Shown: positions 51,566-60,774 of the stretch, piece after piece
How the letters are laid out: every line of letters starts with the position of its first letter
How positions within the stretch are numbered: position 1 is the first letter of the stretch
From: Chloracidobacterium sp. N
GTDB lineage: Bacteria > Acidobacteriota > Blastocatellia > Chloracidobacteriales > Chloracidobacteriaceae
Reading direction: 5' to 3'
Length of the DNA: 64,000 nt
Assembly: GCF_018304765.1 (NCBI RefSeq)
Contig: NZ_CP072642.1
Location: 1,409,501 to 1,473,500, forward strand
The notes under the pieces: generated by a model
Seen by the model: the letters and a program-made list of their open reading frames with translations, nothing else
Databases searched by the model: none
Told to the model about the DNA's origin: nothing
Position numbers and translations under genes: made by a program

Positions 51566-52867
51566 ATGGCAAAATATCAGCGCCACGAGTCGCCCAATAT
51601 CGAACACCCGATGAAAGCCCAACCCAAAGCACCCATCCTGACCCCGCTGCCACCACGCCCCCTGCCACCTCCCAAAGCCCCGCTGCCCAGCCGCCGGGCC
51701 GTCACCCAGTGGCTCTACGGACTTGGTGGTATCCTGGTCCTCCTCATTGCGGGCGCCGCGCTGCTCTACTTCTCCAAACCCACGGTCATCATCCTGACCA
51801 ACGCCACTGGCGCCACCGTCTATCTCGATGGCGAGCCACGCGGTTCCACCAACCAGCTCAACCGCTTTTCCCTGACCGGCGTCAGCCCCGGCAAGCACGC
51901 CGTCCGCCTCACCCACCCCGAATACCTCGACACCGAACAGGTCATCACCGTCGAGTATGGCTTCCTTGCCACCAAGGTCAACCTGCCCCTGCGCCCCGCC
52001 CGGTTCACGCTCACCATTCAGACCGAACCCCAGACGACGGTCCGGCTGGACGGCATCCAGGTCGGAGAAACCGATCCCCAAACCGGGGTCCTCGCCATCC
52101 CGAACGTCCGGGTCGGCCCCCACCAGCTTTCCCTCCAGCGAACCGGTTACCTTCCCGTCGCCAGCCCGGTGGATATGCCGGAAAGCGACCACCAGCTCGC
52201 CTTCCCGCTCCACCTCGACCTCAACGGCTACTGGAAAGGCACCTGGCAGGAAGCGGCCACCGGCAAGGCCGGCGAGTTCATCCTCAGCCTCGGCCAGACC
52301 GGCACCACCCTTTCGGGCCTCTGGGAAGAGCCAGCCCCCACCCCGGCCAAGCCCCCGCGGTCATTTCCCGTTCTGGGCCGTCTCCTCGACCGGCAGCGCC
52401 TGACGCTCGAACGCAAAGACGAAACCGGACGCACCCTCACCTTTGAAGGACAGGTCTCCGCCACCGGACGCGAGGTGCTCGGCACCTGGCAGGACGGCAA
52501 ACGCACCGGCCACTGGACCGGCAGCCGCTCCGACACCAAACCCACCTTCAGCGCACTTCCCGGCGTCCCGCCGCTCCCCACCGCCGTTGAGCCGGGACCC
52601 CGCCTGACCACGCCGACCGACGGCCTGACGCCCCTTCCCCCGGCGCTGCCGGGACCCACGCCCACGGAGAGCGGCGACACCTCCCCGCTCAGCCGGGCCC
52701 AGTCCCTCTACGAACAGCGGCGCTACGAAGAAGCCCTCGCCCAGTGCGATGCCATCCTCAAACAGGACCCCAAAAACAACGCCGCCCGCGACCTCAAGCG
52801 TCGTATCCAGAAGTCACTCGACATTCTCAAGGCGCCACCCGGTGGCAGTGAAACCCCATCGCCCTAG
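51566..52867 (+). CDS. PEGA-domain membrane protein with C-terminal TPR-like segment
   Basis: 433 residues. A cytoplasmic Pro-rich N-terminus (~20-45) is followed by one membrane helix (~48-69: 'WLYGLGGILVLLIAGAALLYF'). Two PEGA domains follow (~74-140: 'ATVYLDGEPRGSTNQLNRFSLTGVSPGKHAVRLTHPEY'; ~145-205), then a beta-rich region ('GTWQEAATGKAGEFILSLGQTGTTLSGLWEE') and a TPR-like end ('AQSLYEQRRYEEALAQCDAILKQDPKNNAARDLKRRI'). PEGA domains are thought to contact cell-wall or surface structures; no specific role can be given. ATG 51611 is an alternative start. It may be expressed with the next gene (69-base gap). Confidence 0.8.
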   Translation: MAKYQRHESPNIEHPMKAQPKAPILTPLPPRPLPPPKAPLPSRRAVTQWLYGLGGILVLLIAGAALLYFSKPTVIILTNATGATVYLDGEPRGSTNQLNRFSLTGVSPGKHAVRLTHPEYLDTEQVITVEYGFLATKVNLPLRPARFTLTIQTEPQTTVRLDGIQVGETDPQTGVLAIPNVRVGPHQLSLQRTGYLPVASPVDMPESDHQLAFPLHLDLNGYWKGTWQEAATGKAGEFILSLGQTGTTLSGLWEEPAPTPAKPPRSFPVLGRLLDRQRLTLERKDETGRTLTFEGQVSATGREVLGTWQDGKRTGHWTGSRSDTKPTFSALPGVPPLPTAVEPGPRLTTPTDGLTPLPPALPGPTPTESGDTSPLSRAQSLYEQRRYEEALAQCDAILKQDPKNNAARDLKRRIQKSLDILKAPPGGSETPSP

Positions 52868-52936
52868 ACGGGACTTCCCTCCGGGACACGCCCACGCCAT
52901 ACTGCCCAGCGATTTTCATACCGACGAACCCGTGCC

Positions 52937-55615
52937 ATGCCGATGCTGAACTACCTCCTGTGCTGGTTGCTGGTCCTCCTGCCCCTCACACCTGCCGGAT
53001 ACGCCCAGCAGGACAGCCGGCCGCTCTCGCTCGAACAAATCAAGCGCCTGATTCAGAATGACTTCCCCGATACGGCGCTGGCCGGCGAAATCCGTGACCG
53101 GGGGATTGATTTCTCCGCGACCTTCGACCGGCAGACCCTCGAATCCCTCCGGCTGCTCGGCGCCCAGGAAAAAACCCTGCGGGCGCTCGAACCCTACCTG
53201 CCCAAAGCCTCCGTCCGCGTCATCACCAGACTCGACCGCACCATCGTCCTCGTGGACGGCAAGCAGTACGGCATCACCGATACGACCGGCATCCTCCAGA
53301 TCAACGACCTCGAACCCGGTGAACACCTCATCGAAACCCGCAACCGCCCCCGCTACAAAGACGGCCAGCTCCGGGTCGTCCTGCGCCCCCGCGACAACCA
53401 GGAAGTCGTCTTTGAACCGGAAGTCAACGTCGGGACGCTGACCATCACCCCCCTCACCCCCAATCTGGAAGTGACGGTCTATAACGAACTTGCCTCCCTG
53501 ACCGGGACGTTTGCCAAACGGGAACTCGCCCCGGGTATCTACACCCTCCAGGCCCGCAGCCGCTGGCACCAGCCCATCACCCAGATCATCCAGATCAAAG
53601 CCGGCCAGCACCTGACCCTGCCCGTCGAACTGGAACTCGACGAAGCCCTGCTTGAAACCACCGTCGTTGAAGCCCAAAAGGCCTTTTCGAGCAAAGATTA
53701 CACCAGGTCAGTCAATATCCTGCTTGAAGTCCTGAACATCACCCCGCGCAACCTGCCGGCACTCAACCTCCTCGCCCAGAACTACCTCCGGCTCAACGAC
53801 ACCCCCAACTTCACCGCCACCGCCAAACGCATCCTGGATGCCGACGGCACGCTCGACTTTGCGCTCCTGCTCCACACCGAGAAAAAAGGGCCGCAGCCGG
53901 TCCGCCTCCAGCTCTCCCGTACGGCCCTCACCCTTGAATGGCTTGATGGCAGCGAGACCCAGACCTTCCCGCTGGAAAACTTCTCCCGGGCCTTCATCCG
54001 GGGCGATGTCCAGAGCGAGATTTTCCTCGTCCTGGCCGGCGCACGCGCCCCAAAGCGCATCCCGGACCTCCAGTTTTCCATGGCCAACACCTATGACCCC
54101 CGCGACGAAAATCGCGAGCCACAACTCTCCCAGCGTGACAAAATCAATCTGCTCTGGAATATAGAAGAAGTTTTGCGGTTTTCACTTGAAGTCCACCGGG
54201 AATTCCTGGCCGTCGCGGCCGCCCGCCCCGGCCGCGAACCCGCCAGGCCCACCGATCAACCCCCGTCCGGCAAAGGCAAGCCGGCGGTCCCAGCCTCCAG
54301 AGCCCAGGAACCGGCACCGGACCCCCCTGACCAGACCGCCCGGAAAGAACCCGGCTCCGCCCCCAAAGCCCCCCAGCCGGATACCGGGAACGACTCCCGG
54401 AAAAAGAAGGAAGATGCCAAAAAAGCCAAAGATACCAAGCGTAAGGAAACCAAACCTGAAGTAGCACAGGAAAAACAGAAGGCTGACCGCCCCACGTCCG
54501 CCACGGACCGCGCCGCCACGGACCGCGCCGTCCCGAACCGTACATCCCCAGCGCCCCCGGCCAGGACGGAAGACTCCGCCTCCCGGAGCGCTGCTTCCCC
54601 GAAGACCACCGACGAAAATGCCAGCCTGGCCGCGCTCCCCCCCAGGGATACCGTGCCGGCCACGGCGCCGCCCAGGACGAAGCCATCCAGGAAAGAAACC
54701 TCAAAGAAAGAAACCGCGAAGGAAGCCGCCGGAAAACCGGAAACCTCGCGGCCGGAAACCTCCCGGAAAGCACCTTCTGGCACAAAGGACACTCCCGGCC
54801 AGACCGAAGCCCCCAAAAAAGAAGCTCCCGGAAAGGCCGCGCCGCCCAGAACACCAGCCCCGGCCGATACGGCCGCCGCCGTACCACCGGATATGCCGGA
54901 TGACCTCACCACCGGCGCGCCCTCCCCCGTTCGCGCCCGCGCCCTCATCGGCACCATGATCGGCGCCGTTGGCGGACGCGCCACCGTCGAACGCATCACG
55001 GCCGCCCAGTTCTACGGCACGCAGATCACCACCGAGCCGGACCTGACCACCCCGACCTCCGCCCCCGATCCCAAGCCCATCCGCCAGTTCTGGACGCGCA
55101 ACAGACAGCTCCGCTTTGAAGTCTCCCCCGGAACGCCCACCGGCCTCGTTTACCTCCGGGTTGAAAAGGACTTCTGGCAGCGCGCCAACGGGCGCGTCGA
55201 ACGCATCACCCAGACGGAACTCCTCCGCCAGGTACGCATGCAGTCCAAGCTGGCCGGCGTCGGCCTGTACCAGCAGCTTCTGTCCCCGGAAAACAAGGTC
55301 ATCCGCTTTTCCCGCCACCTGGCCGACGGCCGCGTGGAGGAAACCATCCGGGTCACGGACCGCGACGGCGACACCTACGATGTCGTCATTGACCTCGAAA
55401 CCCGCCGCCCGCAGAAGTGTACCTACCAGTTGCCCACCGACCTGGGCCAACCCCTCCAGATCGAGGAACGCTACGAGGACTTCCGGCTGGTCAGCGACGT
55501 GTGGCTGCCCCACCGGATCATTCGGAGCGTGCAGGGCGGGCGAACCGTCACCATGACGTTTACGGACATCCAGTTGCCCCCGGCGCTCAGCGGCGACCTG
55601 TTCCGCCGTCCCTGA
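52937..55615 (+). CDS. Exported PEGA/TPR protein with Lys-Pro-rich linker and LolA-like C-terminal domain
   Basis: 892 residues. Signal peptide 'LLCWLLVLLPLTPAGYA'. Residues ~25-90 resemble a small helical domain, ~65-195 PEGA-like strands ('VRVITRLDRTIVLVDGKQYGITDTTGILQINDLEPGEHLI'), ~205-275 TPR-like ('AQKAFSSKDYTRSVNILLEVLNITPRNLPALNLLAQNYL'). Residues ~420-650 are low complexity, rich in Lys, Pro, Thr, Ala and Glu. Residues ~665-890 resemble an outer-membrane lipoprotein-sorting/DUF4292-like beta domain ('QTEPDLT', 'VYLRVEKDFWQRANGRV', 'IEERYEDFRLVSDVWLPHRI'). The function is unknown; the arrangement suggests an envelope-spanning adaptor. Confidence 0.75.
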   Translation: MPMLNYLLCWLLVLLPLTPAGYAQQDSRPLSLEQIKRLIQNDFPDTALAGEIRDRGIDFSATFDRQTLESLRLLGAQEKTLRALEPYLPKASVRVITRLDRTIVLVDGKQYGITDTTGILQINDLEPGEHLIETRNRPRYKDGQLRVVLRPRDNQEVVFEPEVNVGTLTITPLTPNLEVTVYNELASLTGTFAKRELAPGIYTLQARSRWHQPITQIIQIKAGQHLTLPVELELDEALLETTVVEAQKAFSSKDYTRSVNILLEVLNITPRNLPALNLLAQNYLRLNDTPNFTATAKRILDADGTLDFALLLHTEKKGPQPVRLQLSRTALTLEWLDGSETQTFPLENFSRAFIRGDVQSEIFLVLAGARAPKRIPDLQFSMANTYDPRDENREPQLSQRDKINLLWNIEEVLRFSLEVHREFLAVAAARPGREPARPTDQPPSGKGKPAVPASRAQEPAPDPPDQTARKEPGSAPKAPQPDTGNDSRKKKEDAKKAKDTKRKETKPEVAQEKQKADRPTSATDRAATDRAVPNRTSPAPPARTEDSASRSAASPKTTDENASLAALPPRDTVPATAPPRTKPSRKETSKKETAKEAAGKPETSRPETSRKAPSGTKDTPGQTEAPKKEAPGKAAPPRTPAPADTAAAVPPDMPDDLTTGAPSPVRARALIGTMIGAVGGRATVERITAAQFYGTQITTEPDLTTPTSAPDPKPIRQFWTRNRQLRFEVSPGTPTGLVYLRVEKDFWQRANGRVERITQTELLRQVRMQSKLAGVGLYQQLLSPENKVIRFSRHLADGRVEETIRVTDRDGDTYDVVIDLETRRPQKCTYQLPTDLGQPLQIEERYEDFRLVSDVWLPHRIIRSVQGGRTVTMTFTDIQLPPALSGDLFRRP

Positions 55616-55640
55616 AAACCCTGCCCCTCTGTCCTGCCCG

Positions 55641-56693
55641 GTGACGGACACGCTCCCACTCCCCGCTCCTTTCAACCCCGACCTCACGCTGTGCGGCGGG
55701 CAGGCCTTCCGGTGGACGAAAGACCCCGCCGGCCCGGCCTGCCAGCCGGCCTACCAGGGCGTCGTCGGGGACATGGTGGTCCGCCTCACCCGGATGGACT
55801 CCGGCACGGGCTCTGGGACGGACCCCGGCAACGCGGCTTCCGGCCACTGGCGCATTCAGCTCCTCAACCACCCGCTGACCCCGACCCGGCAGCGGCAACT
55901 CCGGGCGTACTTCGATCTTGACCGGGATTACACCACGGCCCACCGGGCAGTCATGACGCGCCTGGCGGCACTTCAGCGCCACGGACAGCGCCCGGAACCC
56001 CCGTTCCAGGCAGATGACCCGGCACATGACCCGAAGCGGTTTCCGGCCGCCGGCTTCCCGGCCGCGGACGGGCTCACTCCGGCCCGGCCTGACCTCGCCG
56101 GGCTGCGCCTCCTGCGCCAGCCCTGGTTTGAGGTCATGGTGTCGTTCGTCATCTCCAGCAACAACCACCTGCCACGCATCCGCCAGATCATAAACGTTAT
56201 CAGTCGCACGTTCGGACAGCCCATCACGCCCACGGACTATGCCTTCCCCACCCCGGAGGCCCTTGCCGCCGCCAGCCCCACCACCCTGCGCCACACCTGC
56301 CGCGTCGGCTACCGCGACCACGCCCTCCACCAGCTCGCCACCCAAATCGCCCACAACCTGACCTTCTGGGAAACGGCCGCCACCTGCCCCACCCCCGAAC
56401 TCCGCCGCCACCTCCTGACCCTCCCCGGCATCGGGCCCAAAGTCGCCGAATGTATCCTTCTCTTCGGCTTCCACCGCTGGGAAGCCTTCCCCATCGATGT
56501 CTGGGTTCGCCGGTCCCTGCTTGCCTGCCTGGGCCGGCCAACTGCTCCCCCCCCGGCCGACCGCGCGCTGGCCGCCCTCGCCGCCAGCACGTTCGGCCCC
56601 TTCGCCGGCCTCGCCCAGCAGTACCTCTTTGAACTCGCCCGGCTCCACCTCCCCCGCCGCCCCAAACCCAACGCCACACCGGATGAGGGGTAG
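55641..56693 (+). CDS. OGG1-type DNA glycosylase/AP lyase
   Basis: 350 residues from a GTG start, 25 bases after the PEGA gene. The N-terminal domain has the substrate-binding 'CGGQAFRW'. The helix-hairpin-helix is 'LPGIGPKVAECILLFGF' with the catalytic Lys267 and 'FPIDVWVRRSL' with Asp286, a 19-residue spacing equal to Lys249/Asp268 of human OGG1. 'FVISSNNHLPRI' also matches. The family removes 8-oxoguanine; an AlkA-type 3-methyladenine activity is less likely because the Lys is kept. Such repair suits an oxygen-exposed phototroph. A Gly/Ser/Thr-rich insertion near residues 55-70 is unusual. Confidence 0.88.
   Translation: MTDTLPLPAPFNPDLTLCGGQAFRWTKDPAGPACQPAYQGVVGDMVVRLTRMDSGTGSGTDPGNAASGHWRIQLLNHPLTPTRQRQLRAYFDLDRDYTTAHRAVMTRLAALQRHGQRPEPPFQADDPAHDPKRFPAAGFPAADGLTPARPDLAGLRLLRQPWFEVMVSFVISSNNHLPRIRQIINVISRTFGQPITPTDYAFPTPEALAAASPTTLRHTCRVGYRDHALHQLATQIAHNLTFWETAATCPTPELRRHLLTLPGIGPKVAECILLFGFHRWEAFPIDVWVRRSLLACLGRPTAPPPADRALAALAASTFGPFAGLAQQYLFELARLHLPRRPKPNATPDEG
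56195..56204 (-). repeat. TCTGATAACG motif, variant copy h (leftward)
   Basis: CGTTATCAGT on the + strand (nine of ten bases; CTGATAACG exact on the - strand), inside the OGG1-type gene, antisense to it. Confidence 0.6.
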
Positions 56694-56751
56694 CCCACCT
56701 TCCAGCAACCGGGTATGATGCCCCTGACCACAACGACGGAACGTGACCCCT

Positions 56752-56777
56752 GCCAAGTGCCAGGGCCAAGTGCCAGG
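56752..56777. repeat. Tandem duplication, 13 bp x 2
   Basis: Two perfect copies of GCCAAGTGCCAGG immediately before the ribosome site (AAGGAAG) of the DUF4388 gene. Confidence 0.85.
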
Positions 56778-56791
56778 AAGGAAGCTGCGCC

Positions 56792-58465
56792 ATGCCTGAG
56801 TCACCACAGCCACCCGCCCATCCCGCCGAAGAGGCGCCGCCTGCCCCCGCCGCGCCTTCGCCGCCCATGACCGGACGGCTGACCACCATCGGCGTGCCGG
56901 ACCTGCTGCGCCGCGCCTACAGTGAACGGTTCACCGGCGAACTCCTCCTGTCCCGGGGAGACGAGCAAAAACAGATTTACTTCGAGACCGGCAACATCGT
57001 CTTCGCCGCCAGCAACCAGCCCGCCGACCGCATCGGCACCTCGCTCCTGCGGCAGGGCCTCATCACCCAGGACGACTTCAACCGCATCCTCGCCCAAGCC
57101 CACGAAGGCAAACGCTTCGGACAGGCCCTGGTCGAAGCCGGACTGATGTCCGAACGCGACCTCATCACCAACATCACCTTCCAGGTCCTCGACATCATCT
57201 ACTCCGTCTTCAACTGGACGACCGGCGCCTTCGAATTCATCCCCGGCGAACACCGGGTGGCCGAAGAACTCAAGCTCAAACTCACCACTGCCAGCATCAT
57301 CCTGGAAGGCGTCCGCCGCATCGAGGACTTCGGCATCATCCGGCGCGGCCTCGGCGACCTCAACCGTTTCATTGCCCCCTCCTCCTCACCGCTGCTCCGC
57401 CTGCAAACCATGACGCTCAAGCCCTTCGAGCGCCAGCTTCTGGAACTCATCACCCAACCGCTCGACCTGCTCCACATCCTCGTGGTGGTCAGCTCCCCGC
57501 CGGCCGCCACCCTCAAAGCCATCTTCGGGCTCATCTCCGCCGGCGTCCTCGAACAAACCGAGCCGCCGACGCTTTCCCGCGACACCGGCAAATTCGAACT
57601 GCCGGCGGCGCTCCGGCCGGTCATCCCGCTGGCCACGCCCACGACGACCTCCCAGGCCCAGCCCGCCTACAGCCCGGACTACGCCGCCTTCCGGTCACGG
57701 CTCGATGAACTCTGGGCACGCATCCGGCTCAACAACCCGCACCTGATCCTCAATGTTCCCGTTGGCGCGGCTCTGGAAGACATCAACTTTGCCTACCTGC
57801 GCCTGGCCGACCAGTTCCACCCCGACCGCTTCCTCACCGCCCCCATCCCCCTGCGCCGTGAGGTGGAGGAAGCCTTCCGGCATATCGTGCAGAGCTTCGA
57901 GTACCTCCGCCAGCAGGCGCTTCAGGTACGCCTCCAGCGCACGACCGGCCGCTTCATGGCCGTCCCCGGCGCCATCCCCGGCCTGGCGCGCACCACCGGG
58001 GCCTACCCGGCCGCGCCCACCGCCCCCGCGCCACCACCGGCACGGGCGGCCGCACGCACCCCCAACCCCGTCAAACCCACCGGCAACGCCGAAGTGGACG
58101 CCGCCATTGATGACCTTCTGGCCTATCTCGATGACCAGAAAGCCCCCCTCCTCGTCAGCGATGCCCTTTCCCTGCTGCTCCGCACAGAACCACCCTTCGC
58201 CCTGCCCCGCGAGCGGGTGGCTGAAATCGTGGCCGGCTGGGCCTATAATCAGTCCAGCCAGCGCCACCGCCCCCTCAACGAAATGCTGCTTGCCGCGCTG
58301 GAAGACATCCGCCATGCTGAACGCGCACGTGTCCTCAAAGCCTTCGACCCGGATGCGTTTTACGAAGCCTTTGTCGCCGACCTCATGCCGTTCTGCCCCC
58401 CGGAAGAGCAGGAACTTTTCCAGCTCAAGCTGGGCGGCATTCGGGAGTTTTTACGCCACGCCTGA
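56792..58465 (+). CDS. DUF4388 (PATAN) protein with a J-like domain
   Basis: 557 residues, soluble. After a Pro/Ala-rich leader, residues ~26-200 are a PATAN/DUF4388-type region ('GVPDLLRRAYSERFTGELLLSRGDEQKQIYFETGNIVFAASNQPADRIGTSLLRQGLI' and 'VFNWTTGAFEFIPGE'), common in gliding and social bacteria and linked to signalling. Residues ~300-375 resemble a J domain with His343-Pro344-Asp345 in 'LADQFHPDRFL'. A Pro/Ala linker (~395-430) and a helical C-terminal domain (~435-557) follow. The role may be recruitment of a chaperone or complex assembly; it is not established. The stop is 43 bases upstream of the next gene. Confidence 0.78.
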   Translation: MPESPQPPAHPAEEAPPAPAAPSPPMTGRLTTIGVPDLLRRAYSERFTGELLLSRGDEQKQIYFETGNIVFAASNQPADRIGTSLLRQGLITQDDFNRILAQAHEGKRFGQALVEAGLMSERDLITNITFQVLDIIYSVFNWTTGAFEFIPGEHRVAEELKLKLTTASIILEGVRRIEDFGIIRRGLGDLNRFIAPSSSPLLRLQTMTLKPFERQLLELITQPLDLLHILVVVSSPPAATLKAIFGLISAGVLEQTEPPTLSRDTGKFELPAALRPVIPLATPTTTSQAQPAYSPDYAAFRSRLDELWARIRLNNPHLILNVPVGAALEDINFAYLRLADQFHPDRFLTAPIPLRREVEEAFRHIVQSFEYLRQQALQVRLQRTTGRFMAVPGAIPGLARTTGAYPAAPTAPAPPPARAAARTPNPVKPTGNAEVDAAIDDLLAYLDDQKAPLLVSDALSLLLRTEPPFALPRERVAEIVAGWAYNQSSQRHRPLNEMLLAALEDIRHAERARVLKAFDPDAFYEAFVADLMPFCPPEEQELFQLKLGGIREFLRHA

Positions 58466-58508
58466 CCCCGCGCCACCTGCCCGACGGCGCGCCTCTGGAG
58501 GATCGCCT

Positions 58509-59243
58509 ATGTCGTACGTCATTCGTCGCCTTCACGACACCCGCCGGCGCTGCTTGGCGTATGCCCTCACCGGAAGCCTGTTCTTCGGACTCACCCTTGG
58601 CGGCACATCGGCCACGGCGCAGTCGCCCAATGATCCGCCCACCCGGCCGCGCACTTACGCCGCCACTCCGGCCGACCGCGTGACGCTTCCCGCCGGCACG
58701 GCGCTCACCCTCGAACTCCTGACCCCGGTGCACACCCGCATCAATGCGCCCGGCGATGAAGTCATTGCCCAACTCCGTGAGTCCGTCCGCCTCGCGGACG
58801 GCACCCTCGTGCTCCCGCGTGGAACAGAAGTGCGTGGCACGATTGCCGCCGTCAACCCGGCCAGGATGCCCCAGCGGGCTGCCCGCCTCCAGATGGTCTT
58901 TGATACGGTCATCACCGATTTGGGCAACCAGCCGTTGGCTGCGGTCGTGGTTTCCATTGACGATGTCGGCAACGAAGCCCGCCTGCGTGCCGACCAGAGC
59001 GGAACCGTCTCCGGGGGACACAGTGGGCGGCGCACCGTCCAGAACACCATCAACGGCGGCTGGCTGGGCAGCATCGGCTCCGGCATCATCGTCCTGTCCG
59101 GCGGCAGCGGTGCCGCAGCGGCCGGGGCCCTGGGTGGCGGGGCTCTGGGTGGTGTTCTGCTCACCCGTGGCAACGACATCCGCCTGCCATCCGGGACCAT
59201 CGTCCGTCTTTCCCTGACCAAACCCAACACCTTCGCGCTCTGA
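58509..59243 (+). CDS. Exported protein with TrbI/VirB10-like beta domain
   Basis: 244 residues from the ATG at 58509, with GGAGG (58497-58501) upstream. A signal peptide ('RCLAYALTGSLFFGLTLGGTSATAQ') predicts export. The mature part contains 'VTLPAGTALTLELLTPVHTRINAPGDEVIAQLRESVRLADGTLVLPRGTEVRGTI', a beta-barrel-like motif seen in TrbI/VirB10-type and related Acidobacteriota proteins, and a Gly/Ala-rich glycine-zipper-like stretch ('GGWLGSIGSGIIVLSGGSGAAAAGALGGGALGGVLL') that may insert in a membrane. There are no conjugation genes nearby. Function unknown. Confidence 0.75.
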   Translation: MSYVIRRLHDTRRRCLAYALTGSLFFGLTLGGTSATAQSPNDPPTRPRTYAATPADRVTLPAGTALTLELLTPVHTRINAPGDEVIAQLRESVRLADGTLVLPRGTEVRGTIAAVNPARMPQRAARLQMVFDTVITDLGNQPLAAVVVSIDDVGNEARLRADQSGTVSGGHSGRRTVQNTINGGWLGSIGSGIIVLSGGSGAAAAGALGGGALGGVLLTRGNDIRLPSGTIVRLSLTKPNTFAL

Positions 59244-59301
59244 ACCCGCGCTTCCAGCGCCGGCGAGCCACCATCCGCACGGGACCGCAAGCAAGGCAGC
59301 C

Positions 59302-60726
59302 GTGAAGAAATCCATTCCACCCACGCCCACCCCGGAGACGACACCCCACCAGCCACAGCCTTACGTTCCGGCCCACCTCACCCATCCGCGCCGGCACCGC
59401 ACCCGGCGGCGCGGATGGCAGCGGACCCGCCTCCCCAACGGGTTGACGGTCATCGTCGAACCCATGGCACACGTGCGCTCCGTGGCCGTGTCGGCGTGGA
59501 GCCGGATGGGCGCCCGCCATGAGCCGGCGGCCTACAATGGCATCAGCCACTTCGTCGAACACATGCTGTTCAAGGGCACCCGGCGCCGCACCACCCACCA
59601 GATTGCCGTCGAAAGCGACCGGCTCGGTGGACAGGTTGAAGCCGCCACCATGATGGAAGGCGTCAACTACCACATCCAGACGCTCGACCTGTACCTGCCC
59701 CAGGCCCTGGACCTGCTCCTGGACCTGCTGGGCGCGCCGCGTTTTGACGAAACGGAGTTTGCCCGCGAGCGCAGCGTCATCCTCGAAGAAATCAAAATGA
59801 TCGCTGACAACCCCGAAGAGCTGGCCTTTGAGCACTTTCTGGCCAACTTCTTCCCGCAGCACGCCCTGGGACGCCCGATTGAAGGCACCCCGCGCACCCT
59901 GCGCCGCCTCAGCCCGGATGACCTCCGGCGCTTTCACCATCTGGCCTACCACCCCCAAAACCTCGTCATCTCCGTGGCGGGCCATGTGGAGGCGGCCCTC
60001 GTCCTGGAGCAGTGCCAGTCCGCATTTGCCGGAACCACACCTTCAGACCCGGCACAAAGTGAACGGTATCAGGTATTTGAACCCTATGTCGGCGCGCCGA
60101 CGTTCTGCCTCAACGAACACCGCGACACCGAGCAGGTTCACCTTCTGCTGGGACTCCCCGCCCCCTCCCTCCTGTCGCCCGACCGGACGGCCTCGACCCT
60201 GCTCGCCACCCTCCTGGGCGGCGGCCTCAGCTCGCGCCTCTTCCTGCGCGTCCGGGAGGAAGCCGGACTGGCCTACAACATCTATGCCGACGCCATGGCC
60301 TACCGCGATGCCGGTGTCTTCCTCATCTATGCCGCCGTGGCCCCGCGCAACCTCAAGCGGACCGTCCGCGCCATCCTCACGGAAGTCGCCGCCGTCGCCA
60401 GTGGCGACCTCACCGAAGACGAAGTTGACCTCGCCAAAGCCCAGCACCTGACCAGCCTCCACCTCGGACACGACACGAGCAGCGTCCGCGCCAACCAGGA
60501 TGGATACCAGGAAATCACCTTCGGACAAGTCTTTAGCAATGAAGACCTGGAGCAGGAAATCAACAGCGTCACCCGTTCCCAACTCCAGCTTCTGGCCCGG
60601 GAACTCTTCGCCGGAAAAGTCTTTTCCGGGCTGGCCCTGGGCGATCTGGGACGCTACCAGCTTGCCCCCGCCAGCCTGCACGTCCCACGCCATGTTCCAC
60701 GTTCAACCGTTCATGTGATTTCTTGA
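59302..60726 (+). CDS. M16 family zinc peptidase (processing-peptidase-like)
   Basis: 474 residues from a GTG start. A basic, Pro-rich N-terminus of ~40 residues precedes the catalytic domain: inverted zinc motif His83-Phe-Val-Glu86-His87 in 'GISHFVEHMLFKGT', with the distal Glu in 'ERSVILEEIKM'. 'LPNGLTVIVEPM', 'SVAVSAWSRMGARHEP', 'ALGRPIEGTP' and the second-domain 'GGGLSSRLFLRVREEAGLAYNI' are typical. One chain contains both halves of the clamshell. The family degrades peptides or trims precursors; the substrate is unknown. No signal sequence is obvious. Confidence 0.9.
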   Translation: MKKSIPPTPTPETTPHQPQPYVPAHLTHPRRHRTRRRGWQRTRLPNGLTVIVEPMAHVRSVAVSAWSRMGARHEPAAYNGISHFVEHMLFKGTRRRTTHQIAVESDRLGGQVEAATMMEGVNYHIQTLDLYLPQALDLLLDLLGAPRFDETEFARERSVILEEIKMIADNPEELAFEHFLANFFPQHALGRPIEGTPRTLRRLSPDDLRRFHHLAYHPQNLVISVAGHVEAALVLEQCQSAFAGTTPSDPAQSERYQVFEPYVGAPTFCLNEHRDTEQVHLLLGLPAPSLLSPDRTASTLLATLLGGGLSSRLFLRVREEAGLAYNIYADAMAYRDAGVFLIYAAVAPRNLKRTVRAILTEVAAVASGDLTEDEVDLAKAQHLTSLHLGHDTSSVRANQDGYQEITFGQVFSNEDLEQEINSVTRSQLQLLARELFAGKVFSGLALGDLGRYQLAPASLHVPRHVPRSTVHVIS

Positions 60727-60774
60727 AAGAGCCGGCGATGTCCACGGAAGACCAGAAACATCACCCGGAGCCCC

